This document shows positions 7,819 through 14,174 of a DNA stretch of 15,517 bases, in pieces. Source of the stretch: an uncultured Bacilli bacterium (GTDB lineage Bacteria; Bacillota_I; Bacilli_A; RF39; UBA660); assembly GCA_947624475.1 (NCBI GenBank), contig CANQKK010000006.1:1-15517 (forward strand), in the 5' to 3' direction. The translations under genes and the position numbers were made by a program. The first letter of the stretch is position 1; each line of letters begins with the position of its first letter. The notes below the pieces were generated by a model. It did not search any database, was not told the origin of the DNA, and saw only the letters and a list, made by a program, of their open reading frames with translations.

Positions 7819-9574
7819 TTTCTAATTCCTCCTTCGTTATCTGAGATAGGGCTATCTCTTTATATACTTTACATTTTTTTAGTAGTTCCCTATGGGTTCC
7901 TATTCCGACACATTTTCCTTTATCTAGAACGATTATTTTATCGGCTTGCATAATGGTACCAATTCTTTGGGCAACAATTATATTGGTAGCATCTTTAGTG
8001 TACTTTTTTAATTCTTTTCGCAAAGTAACATCGGTTTTATAGTCTAGAGCGCTAAATGAATCGTCGAAAATGTATATTTCGGGATTTCTGGCTATCGTCC
8101 TTGCTATCGAAAGACGCTGTTTTTGCCCTCCAGAAATATTTGTTCCCCCTTGGGCGATGTGCGAGTCATACTTTTTATCTAATTTGGATACGAATTCGTC
8201 GGCTTGAGATACTTTGATAGCCTCTTCGATTTTCTTTTTATTTGGTTTTCCACCTCTTACACTTCCATAGGAAACATTTGATGATACGGTTCCAGAAAAC
8301 ATAACAGCCTTTTGAGGAACATAACCAATTACATCGTGCAAATATTCTTCATCATAATCACGAACATCAATTCCATTTATTAAAATTTCGCCATCAGTTA
8401 CATCGTAAAATCGTGGGATAAGGTTAATTAGAGTTGATTTACCACTTCCGGTCGAACCGATAAAGGCAATAGTTTCTCCTTTATTAGCAGTAAAGGAAAT
8501 GTCTTTGATAATGTATTCGTCAGCATCAGGATATTTAAATGATACGTTTTTGAATTCGATGGTTCCCGCGAGTCCATTTTTGTTTTTTGTTACCTTTCCG
8601 TTTTTAATTGTGATTTCAGTATCTAGAACTTCATTAATTCTTTTAGCAGATACATCCGCTCTCGGAAGCATCATAAATATCATCGCAAGCATTAAAAATG
8701 ATATAATTACTTGCATAGCATAAGATGAGAAGACAATCATATTTCCGAACAAGACAATTTTATCACTTAAATTGGCTTTATCTATTAATATTGCTCCAAC
8801 AAAATATATTGATAGTGTTAAGAAGTATAAAACAAGATACATAATTGGACTCATGATGGTAAAAGCCCTCTGATTAAATAGTTGCGTCTTTGTCAAATTA
8901 TTATTTACTTCTTCAAATTTGTCTTCCTGATATTTTTCAGCATTGAATGCTCTTACTACTCTTATACCATTTAGGTTTTCTCTCGTTACTAAGTTTACTT
9001 TATCGATTAACTTTTGGACAATTTTAAATCTTGGCATGACGATCATCATTAAAATACTAATCGTAACTAATAAGATGGCTACGGCAATCGCAGTTATAAC
9101 ACTCCATTCGATACTCTTTCCTAGTATTTTAGTTATAGCCCATACAGCAGTAATTGGTGCCTTAATCATAAGTTGAAGACCCATAGCAATTAGCATTTCA
9201 ATTTGGGTAATATCGTTTGTCGTTCGCGTAATTAAACTGCTAGTTGAGAAACTTTTTATTTCTTGCATACTAATATTTTCAACTTTTTTAAATAATTTCG
9301 CTCTAGTTCGCAAAGAGAAAGATGCTGCTATTTTAGCAACTAGATATCCAACTATACAAGCCGAGACTAAACTCCCCATAGCACACGATAGCATATAGGC
9401 TCCCTGTTTGATGATTTCTTTCATCGAAGAGGACTGTGTTTGAACTAACTGAGTTATGTTGGCCATATAATCGGGCATTTTAAGTTCAAGCCAAACTTGA
9501 GCAACAATTAAAATTACACAAATTATGGCATATGGAATATCTTTTTTTTGTAGATTTTTTAATAACTTTATCAC
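7811..9574 (-). CDS. Heterodimeric ABC exporter, degenerate-site subunit (GTG start)
   Basis: Second half-transporter, 587 residues: six membrane helices in the first ~305 residues, then an ATPase domain. Walker A is GSTGSGKS (373-380) and the signature ISGGQ (480-484) is consensus. However, Walker B reads IYIFDD, so Asp505 replaces the catalytic Glu, and the H-loop His is Gln536 (VAQRIGT). These changes mark the non-hydrolysing partner of a heterodimer: its good signature completes the active site formed by the other subunit's Walker A, Glu and His, while the second site is degenerate. The start is GTG (9572-9574), supported by AGGAGG seven bases upstream and by the sequence MIKLLKNLQKKD. 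It is first in the operon, behind a strong promoter. Confidence 0.93.
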   Translation of the reverse strand: MIKLLKNLQKKDIPYAIICVILIVAQVWLELKMPDYMANITQLVQTQSSSMKEIIKQGAYMLSCAMGSLVSACIVGYLVAKIAASFSLRTRAKLFKKVENISMQEIKSFSTSSLITRTTNDITQIEMLIAMGLQLMIKAPITAVWAITKILGKSIEWSVITAIAVAILLVTISILMMIVMPRFKIVQKLIDKVNLVTRENLNGIRVVRAFNAEKYQEDKFEEVNNNLTKTQLFNQRAFTIMSPIMYLVLYFLTLSIYFVGAILIDKANLSDKIVLFGNMIVFSSYAMQVIISFLMLAMIFMMLPRADVSAKRINEVLDTEITIKNGKVTKNKNGLAGTIEFKNVSFKYPDADEYIIKDISFTANKGETIAFIGSTGSGKSTLINLIPRFYDVTDGEILINGIDVRDYDEEYLHDVIGYVPQKAVMFSGTVSSNVSYGSVRGGKPNKKKIEEAIKVSQADEFVSKLDKKYDSHIAQGGTNISGGQKQRLSIARTIARNPEIYIFDDSFSALDYKTDVTLRKELKKYTKDATNIIVAQRIGTIMQADKIIVLDKGKCVGIGTHRELLKKCKVYKEIALSQITKEELENA

Positions 9575-9580
9575 TTTAAA

Positions 9581-9586
9581 CCTCCT
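9581..9586 (-). promoter_or_regulatory. Ribosome-binding site deciding the GTG start
   Basis: A full-consensus AGGAGG lies seven bases before GTG at 9574. No in-frame ATG sits at a comparable distance, so GTG is taken as the start of the first exporter gene. Confidence 0.85.
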
Positions 9587-9644
9587 AATTAATATAATAT
9601 GTTTTTGTTTTCATTTTATCAATATAGACTATCCGACTTTTTAA

Positions 9645-9674
9645 ATTATAGCACCGTTAAATTAACTATGTCAA
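9645..9674 (-). promoter_or_regulatory. Strong promoter of the ABC exporter operon with a spacer palindrome
   Basis: Minus strand TTGACA (9669-9674), 18-bp spacer, TATAAT (9645-9650), with TG one base before the -10 hexamer (extended -10). The spacer contains GTTAA-N-TTAAC (9656-9666), a small perfect inverted repeat placed where a repressor would block polymerase. The promoter is convincing; the operator is only a candidate. Confidence 0.85.
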
Positions 9675-9732
9675 CAAAAAACCACAATTTTCCATAATCG
9701 TCTATCTTTACATTTTTTTGTTAACTACCGGT

Positions 9733-9762
9733 AAAAAGAGTTCTTGTTTTTTTAAGAACTCT
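9733..9762 (-). terminator. Intrinsic terminator of mtaB
   Basis: Minus strand AGAGTTCTT (9754-9762) pairs perfectly with AAGAACTCT (9737-9745) across an eight-base loop, followed by a short T run. It lies about 57 nt after the mtaB stop and ahead of the exporter promoter. Confidence 0.9.
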
Positions 9763-9818
9763 CTCGTAGAAAAATTAACTTAAATTATTAGTTTGTTAAT
9801 ATCTAATCTTTTTAGTTA

Positions 9819-11093
9819 TTAATGGTTGAATATTTCTCCGTATACATTTAAACCATCAACTTTTGTTATTTTAAATTTTACTACTTCTCCATTTTTGAAA
9901 TTATCATTTTTTATTACGACCGGTATAAAATTAGTTGTATGAACAATAGTGGTACCGTTTTGATGAATTTCGATTACACCATCATATTCTTTTCCTATTT
10001 TACTTTTATAATACTCGTTTTCTAGTTTATTTGAAAGATTAATAATTTCACGGACTCTCTTTTTCTTTATTTCAGGTGCTACTTGATTTTCCATCTTGTC
10101 AGCGGGCGTTCCTTTTCTCCTCGAATATGGAAATGTATGAATTTTAGTAAATTTTATTTTATTTAAAGTAGCTACCGTCTCTTTAAAATCATCATCTTCT
10201 TCATTTGGGAAGCCCACTATTAAATCAGTAGTAAGAGAAATATCTGGTATCTGTCTTAAATTATCAACCATAGTTAAAAATTCTTCCTTATTATATCTTC
10301 GGTTCATTAATTTTAATATCTTATTACTACCAGACTGAAGAGGTATGTGAAGATGTTTGGCCATAACTTTGTTATTCTTTAGAAGGCTTATTATTTTAGG
10401 TGTTATTTCATTTATTTCAATCGAAGATAACCTGATACGATAAATATTTGGTATCTTTACTAATTCTGATAAAAGTTCTTCGAGACTAGTTCCTATATCT
10501 ATTCCATATCTACCAGTATGAATTCCTGTTAGGACTATTTCTTTATATCCATCACTAACGAGCTTTTTAACCTCTCTGATAACATCATTTTTATCTTTAC
10601 TTCGTACTCTTCCTCTCGTGTAGGGAATAATACAGTAAGAACAAAAGGCATTACAACCATCTTGAATTTTGACAAAGGCACGAGTATGATTTTCAAACTT
10701 TGTTATTTCCATCTTTTCAAATGGTGTATTACTTAAATCATATATTTTCTTATTTTTCGCTCTCTTTTTTTGATATTCTTCAATTAATTGTACTATTTTT
10801 GTTTTATCTTTATTTCCAAGTACGATATCAGCATCTATTTCATCTGGAGATATCTGACTATAACAGCCCATGACAATAATAATAGCATTCTCATTATTTC
10901 TTTTGGCTCTATTTATCATCTTACGAGATTTTTTATCACTTTCATTTGTTACCGAACAGGTGTTTATGATATAGATATCCGCTACTTCGTCAAAATCTAC
11001 TATTTCGTAGCCGGCTTTTTTAAGTAATTCTGTTACGACTTCTGATTCGTATATATTTACTTTACATCCTAGTGATGATATTCCTACTTTCAT
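9819..11093 (-). CDS. mtaB: tRNA (N6-threonylcarbamoyladenosine(37)-C2)-methylthiotransferase MtaB
   Basis: Radical-SAM enzyme adding a methylthio group to t6A37 of ANN-decoding tRNAs. The N-terminal UPF0004 domain carries the second-cluster cysteines Cys10 (SSLGCKVNIYES), Cys46 (NTCSVT) and Cys77 (MGCYSQ). The radical-SAM CxxxCxxC motif is Cys147, Cys151, Cys154 (DGCNAFCSYCIIPYTRGR). A C-terminal TRAM-like RNA-binding region spans about 362-424. The GCKVN form and the ~424-residue length favour MtaB (YqeV) over MiaB or RimO. All six cluster cysteines are present. The ATG is preceded by AAGGAAG. It appears to be a monocistronic unit with its own terminator. Confidence 0.95.
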   Translation of the reverse strand: MKVGISSLGCKVNIYESEVVTELLKKAGYEIVDFDEVADIYIINTCSVTNESDKKSRKMINRAKRNNENAIIIVMGCYSQISPDEIDADIVLGNKDKTKIVQLIEEYQKKRAKNKKIYDLSNTPFEKMEITKFENHTRAFVKIQDGCNAFCSYCIIPYTRGRVRSKDKNDVIREVKKLVSDGYKEIVLTGIHTGRYGIDIGTSLEELLSELVKIPNIYRIRLSSIEINEITPKIISLLKNNKVMAKHLHIPLQSGSNKILKLMNRRYNKEEFLTMVDNLRQIPDISLTTDLIVGFPNEEDDDFKETVATLNKIKFTKIHTFPYSRRKGTPADKMENQVAPEIKKKRVREIINLSNKLENEYYKSKIGKEYDGVIEIHQNGTTIVHTTNFIPVVIKNDNFKNGEVVKFKITKVDGLNVYGEIFNH

Positions 11094-11120
11094 TTACTTC
11101 TTCCTTCTTTCGATAGTAGT

Positions 11121-11129
11121 ATTTTACCA
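11121..11129 (-). promoter_or_regulatory. mtaB: Probable extended -10 promoter of mtaB
   Basis: Minus strand TGGTAAAAT: a TG dinucleotide one base before TAAAAT, about 28 nt upstream of the mtaB ATG. The -35 region is poor (TTTCTT at the expected spacing), so recognition would depend on the extended -10. Confidence 0.5.
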
Positions 11130-11135
11130 TAGTAA

Positions 11136-11160
11136 TTAAAATAAAGAAAGAATATTTTAA
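11136..11160. repeat. A/T-only inverted repeat downstream of the DUF5011 gene
   Basis: TTAAAATA and TATTTTAA form a perfect 8-bp inverted repeat around a 9-nt loop. On the minus strand no T-run follows, so it is at best a weak terminator for the 11197-12411 gene, and I see no better one. Transcription of that gene may read into mtaB. Confidence 0.35.
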
Positions 11161-11196
11161 AAATTTTTTTGATGTTAATTTTTTCATATAATAGTT

Positions 11197-12411
11197 TTAA
11201 TTTATTTCACGATGATAATCAAATATAAGTTTTGAAATGTTATTAATAATAGTTTTGAAATCATCTTCTCCATGTTCAGTTAAAATAATTACTATATATG
11301 GTTCATCATCTAAAATTATTCCAACATCATGATAATATTTTCCATAATATCCATATTTATGCATAGTAGTAATATTATTAATAGCAAGATAGTTTCCACA
11401 ATCATTAATAAAATAAGACTTTAGCTCATAATTATTTTTTGTTAAATCATACAGTTTTTTTAAATATTGAACTTGGTCAATTACGGTTGTATTGCCATAA
11501 TTATCATTACCAGACAATGTATTTGTTGCTCCTAATTTAAATCCATAATCTTTTAGATTACTTTTTCCAATATAATTTATAAGATAATAGTGGCTATCAT
11601 TATCACTTTTTGATATGGCTTTTTTAACATATGGTTTTAAATCTTCATCGATAATATTATTGTCATACAAATATAAAGCATCTAATGTTTTAATTAAACT
11701 TGCTCCATAGTATATTTTATTTTCTTGATAATAAAATGAATCATTTGTTATTAAATTATAATAGCCTATACTTACATGGTAATTATTATCATTTATATAT
11801 TTAACAATTTTATTATTGGAATAATCACTATTTATACTACCGCTATTGTCCTCATACGCTATTTGTTTTTTATTTACGATAACTTTGCGAATAGTAGTTC
11901 CTTCATTTCCTGATGAGTCAGTAACTTTGTAAATAATTTCATATGTATCCTCTTTTTTAGTATCAACATTACCGATTATCTTGATTTTTGAAGTTATATC
12001 TTTATCATAATTGTCTATTGCGGTTGCCCCATACTCTATATAGTCATCTCCTACGTATAATGAAACTTCACTATCACCGTTCAAACTTATTATAGGGCTC
12101 ACATTATCAACCACTGATACTTTCCTTACTAATTGATGACTTTTTCCCAAATATTTTAAATTATAATAAATATTATAGGTTCCAATTTTATTAGTATTTA
12201 GATTTGTCGATATTTTAACTTTATTTTCTATATTTTTATTAAAAATCTTAGCATCAATTCCTTTATCTTCAAATTTATTATTAACTACTATTGTTTCGAA
12301 ACTCGATCCATTGAGTGAAAAAGTAAAATTATAATAAAATATTGCCAATATTATTAAAAATATAATTCCCGCAAGCGATAAAGGAAAAATGAAGCGATAA
12401 AACTTTTTCAT
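11197..12411 (-). CDS. Membrane-anchored DUF5011 (Ig-like) protein with a serine beta-lactamase/PBP-like domain
   Basis: Predicted surface protein of 404 residues. One N-terminal membrane helix (about 7-28) is followed by two Ig-like modules: a divergent one (about 36-101) and a clear DUF5011 one (about 103-180) with the typical YVGDDYIEYGATA and VTDSSGNEGT signatures. After a Ser/Asn-rich linker, residues about 203-400 resemble the class A beta-lactamase fold: SxxK at Ser238-Lys241 (ASLIKT), SDN at 269-271, and KYG at 352-354 in place of KTG. The order and spacing fit. The segment after SDN contains no ExxLN omega-loop motif, so the deacylating Glu166 appears to be absent. That suggests a peptidoglycan hydrolase/transpeptidase-like or inactive relative, not a drug-resistance enzyme. 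The start follows AAGGTGA. Cell-wall function is inference. Confidence 0.82.
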   Translation of the reverse strand: MKKFYRFIFPLSLAGIIFLIILAIFYYNFTFSLNGSSFETIVVNNKFEDKGIDAKIFNKNIENKVKISTNLNTNKIGTYNIYYNLKYLGKSHQLVRKVSVVDNVSPIISLNGDSEVSLYVGDDYIEYGATAIDNYDKDITSKIKIIGNVDTKKEDTYEIIYKVTDSSGNEGTTIRKVIVNKKQIAYEDNSGSINSDYSNNKIVKYINDNNYHVSIGYYNLITNDSFYYQENKIYYGASLIKTLDALYLYDNNIIDEDLKPYVKKAISKSDNDSHYYLINYIGKSNLKDYGFKLGATNTLSGNDNYGNTTVIDQVQYLKKLYDLTKNNYELKSYFINDCGNYLAINNITTMHKYGYYGKYYHDVGIILDDEPYIVIILTEHGEDDFKTIINNISKLIFDYHREIN

Positions 12412-12428
12412 ATATTCACCTTAAAATA

Positions 12429-12457
12429 ATTATATAACTTTTTTTGATAATTATCAA
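12429..12457 (-). promoter_or_regulatory. Promoter of the DUF5011 gene with a 14-bp palindrome over the -35
   Basis: Minus strand TTGATA (12452-12457), 17-bp spacer, TATAAT (12429-12434). The perfect palindrome TTGATAATTATCAA (12444-12457) begins at the -35 and runs into the spacer, a classic repressor position. It resembles half of a Fur/PerR box but lacks the 7-1-7 spacing. The predicted start is only about 11 nt from the ATG, so the message would begin almost at the ribosome-binding site. Confidence 0.75.
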
Positions 12458-12520
12458 TTATTATTCCAATTAATATACTTTTTTGTTTTTTCCTTTTTAG
12501 TAATCGATAAATAGTTTAAA

Positions 12521-12604
12521 TCATATAAATTTATCGTAGCTTATAATATCAATGATGACTTTAATTAGAATATTATTTTTTCTCAATTTAAATATTTCAT
12601 ACAT
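12521..12604 (-). pseudogene. 27-codon stub resembling the N-terminus of the AAA/DUF4143 ATPase
   Basis: A short open frame starting with ATG at 12602-12604 and ending in TGA reads MYEIFKLRKNNILIKVIIDI and then seven more residues. It parallels the first ~25 residues of the intact ATPase (ELKRWKDKDLIKVVTGI), sharing K..K...LIKV in register, with about 40 of 66 aligned bases identical by eye. It ends before the P-loop. It sits 52 nt below the repeated terminator, against 55 nt for the intact gene, and behind a matching -10 box. That colinearity is the main support; the sequence match alone is weak in DNA this AT-rich. No ribosome-binding site is present. Confidence 0.45.
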
Positions 12605-12616
12605 GGTTCTATTTTT

Positions 12617-12726
12617 AATTAAATTATATATTTTTTGAAGTAACTACCAAGTATTGAAAAAAATTTCCAAAACTTATAAAAATCGACAAGTTTTGGAAAT
12701 TATTATTTTTTAATTATTTATTATAT
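12617..12726. repeat. Left copy of the direct repeat flanking the ATPase gene
   Basis: Positions 12656-12726 are identical over 71 bp to 14090-14160. After a diverged stretch of about 22 bp, 12617-12633 is again identical (17 bp) to 14049-14065. The diverged stretch includes a degenerate -35 (TTGGTA, 12645-12650), 16 bp from TATAAT (12623-12628). Similarity continues beyond 12726 into the fhs remnant, with a one-base indel. Confidence 0.95.
12657..12701 (-). terminator. Terminator after the ATPase gene (duplicate of the fhs terminator)
   Basis: Minus strand AATTTCCAAAACTT (12688-12701) pairs perfectly with AAGTTTTGGAAATT (12662-12675), 14 pairs and a 12-nt loop, followed by a T run. It is base-for-base the same hairpin as the one after fhs and would end transcription from the ATPase promoter. 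Confidence 0.93.
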
Positions 12727-12739
12727 AGCCATATTTAAA

Positions 12740-12843
12740 TTAAAATATTCCTTCAATTTGATTATCGACAATGTCTATTTTTTATAATCAGGATTTTTCT
12801 TTAAAATGATATCTTTGACGTGTATCGTGTAAGTATTATCATT
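12740..12843 (-). pseudogene. Decayed fragment of the fhs 3' end
   Basis: In one frame, 12843-12778 reads NDNTYTIHVKDIILKK then NPDYKK, matching the fhs C-terminal region (DNDYDITIKEVRLKK and then HPNYEK) but lacking about 20 residues between them. A one-base deletion in an A run near 12778-12783 shifts the frame, after which IDIVDNQIEGIF and TAA match the last residues of fhs (IDIIDNKIEGIF). The fragment is therefore internally deleted and frameshifted. Its first bases overlap the TGA stop of the ATPase gene, so the junction of the duplication lies at that stop codon. Confidence 0.85.
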
Positions 12844-14035
12844 TTTTTAATAGCCAATCGACAACATTCATCTTTGTTATGCCATTATAGTCAGCTTCTA
12901 AATCCATATCTAATGTTAATAAATATTTAGGATAATGGTCTTTTGTTTTTTGCAATGGTTTCAATTCTCTTTCTAAAACTTTTTCATCTCGAACAGTAAG
13001 AGCAACTTGATAATACTTTAATCCGTCTCTATTTTCGGCAACAAAATCAATTTCAACATCATCAATTTTTCCAACATATACTTTGTATCCTCTTCGCAAT
13101 AGTTCTAAATAGACGATATTTTCTAATATATGTCCCATATCACTATCGGCTTTTTTTCCTAGCAAATAACTTCGAAGTCCTGTGTCAACAACATAATATT
13201 TATAGTCTCTAGATAATAAATTTTTTCCTTTGACATCAAATCTTTCAGCTTTATATATTAAATAGCTCTCAATAAATGATGCTATATAGTTTTCAACAGT
13301 ATGATTGCTCGTTGGTAATCCTTTGCTAGTTAATGTATCACTTATTTTTTTAGTCGATATTGGATTTCCTATATTATCAAATATAAACTTTACAATACTA
13401 TCTAATAACATCTTATCAGTTATGTTATTTCTAGCCATTATATCTTTATATACAACTGTCGAAAAGATACCATCAAGATACTTATCTATATCGTTATAAT
13501 TAGTTTTCATTATGGCTATGTTTCCCGGCATACCACCATTTTTCATATATTCGAGAAATAATTTTTGATAATTATTATCATCAAAAATAGATATGTATTC
13601 TTTAAATGATAAGGGAAGCATTTTTATTTCTACATATCTTCCCGATAAAAGTGTCGCAAGTTCTCCTGATAGTAAATATGCATTGGAACCAGTTATGTAA
13701 ACATCAACATTTTTCTTTATATATAAACTATCGACAACTCTTTGAAATTCGGGAACATTTTGAACTTCATCTAAAAATATATAATATTGCTTTTTAGAAT
13801 CTATTTTTTTGGTTATGTAATTATATAATTCTTTATAGTTATCAAAATGAAAATCGATATCTTCAAAATTAATTTTTATTATCTGATTGTTAGCAATATT
13901 ATTTTTTTTTAAGTAATCAATAAATAATTCAAATAATGTCGATTTGCCACATCTTCTTATACCAGTAACAACTTTAATTAAATCTTTATCTTTCCATCTT
14001 TTTAATTCATCAAGATATTCAGTTCTTTCAATCAT
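12839..14035 (-). CDS. AAA ATPase with DUF4143 domain
   Basis: 398-residue member of the AAA_14/DUF4143 family, common in anaerobes and archaea, of unknown biochemical role. Walker A is GIRRCGKST (25-33, Lys31) and Walker B is YYIFLDEVQ (84-92, Asp89/Glu90). The family segment ITGSNAYLLSGELATLLSGR (114-133) follows. The C-terminal DUF4143 part includes HILENIVYLELLRRGYKVYVG (302-322) and the nuclease-like DVEIDFVAE...YYQVAL core (327-345). An in-frame TTG at 14050 could lengthen it by five codons. ATG at 14035 is preferred: AGAGGTG sits five bases upstream and the promoter's start would fall near 14048, past the TTG. The gene has its own promoter and terminator and looks like a self-contained cassette inserted beside fhs. 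The key ATPase motifs are intact. Confidence 0.93.
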   Translation of the reverse strand: MIERTEYLDELKRWKDKDLIKVVTGIRRCGKSTLFELFIDYLKKNNIANNQIIKINFEDIDFHFDNYKELYNYITKKIDSKKQYYIFLDEVQNVPEFQRVVDSLYIKKNVDVYITGSNAYLLSGELATLLSGRYVEIKMLPLSFKEYISIFDDNNYQKLFLEYMKNGGMPGNIAIMKTNYNDIDKYLDGIFSTVVYKDIMARNNITDKMLLDSIVKFIFDNIGNPISTKKISDTLTSKGLPTSNHTVENYIASFIESYLIYKAERFDVKGKNLLSRDYKYYVVDTGLRSYLLGKKADSDMGHILENIVYLELLRRGYKVYVGKIDDVEIDFVAENRDGLKYYQVALTVRDEKVLERELKPLQKTKDHYPKYLLTLDMDLEADYNGITKMNVVDWLLKK

Positions 14036-14040
14036 GATTT

Positions 14041-14047
14041 CACCTCT
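14041..14047 (-). promoter_or_regulatory. Ribosome-binding site deciding the ATPase start
   Basis: AGAGGTG lies five bases upstream of the ATG at 14035. The longer open frame from TTG at 14050 would place this site inside the coding region and has no ribosome-binding site of its own. Confidence 0.8.
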
Positions 14048-14054
14048 CAATTAA

Positions 14055-14083
14055 ATTATATATTTATTTAAAATGATTGTCAA
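14055..14083 (-). promoter_or_regulatory. Near-consensus promoter of the ATPase gene
   Basis: Minus strand TTGACA (14078-14083), exactly 17 bp, TATAAT (14055-14060): both hexamers match consensus. The -35 box begins inside an extra copy of the terminator arm (13 bp shared between 14081-14093 and 14121-14133). The predicted leader is about 13 nt. Confidence 0.9.
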
Positions 14084-14090
14084 GTTTTGG

Positions 14091-14135
14091 AAAAAAATTT
14101 CCAAAACTTATAAAAATCGACAAGTTTTGGAAATT
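14091..14135 (-). terminator. Intrinsic terminator of fhs
   Basis: Minus strand AATTTCCAAAACTT (14122-14135) and AAGTTTTGGAAATT (14096-14109), a 14-bp perfect stem with a 12-nt loop and a T run. It lies about 40 nt after the fhs stop and just before the ATPase promoter. Confidence 0.95.
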
Positions 14136-14174
14136 ATTATTTTTTAATTATTTATTATATTGGCTATGTTTAAA

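Larger units (their letters stand above)
14049..14160. repeat. Right copy of the direct repeat flanking the ATPase gene
   Basis: Partner of 12617-12726. The 71 bp at 14090-14160 are identical to 12656-12726, and the 17 bp at 14049-14065 to 12617-12633. This copy holds the functional fhs terminator and the -10 of the ATPase promoter, and extends into the intact fhs 3' end. Confidence 0.95.

Noticed and set aside
11197..12411. Antibiotic-resistance class A beta-lactamase
   Set aside because: The protein is membrane-anchored with Ig-like modules, KTG is replaced by KYG, and no deacylation Glu motif is seen, so a resistance role is not supported.
12590..12850. CRISPR array or multi-copy repeat in the gene-poor stretch
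   Set aside because: The repeat has only two copies about 1.43 kb apart and contains a terminator and gene remnants, with no regular spacers.
12839..14035. Insertion sequence or transposon carrying the ATPase
   Set aside because: No transposase, terminal inverted repeats or short target duplication is visible. The flanking repeats are long, directly oriented and derived from the fhs end.
14036..14050. TTG at 14050 as the start of the ATPase gene
   Set aside because: The predicted transcription start falls just downstream of it, and a good AGAGGTG site precedes the ATG at 14035 instead.
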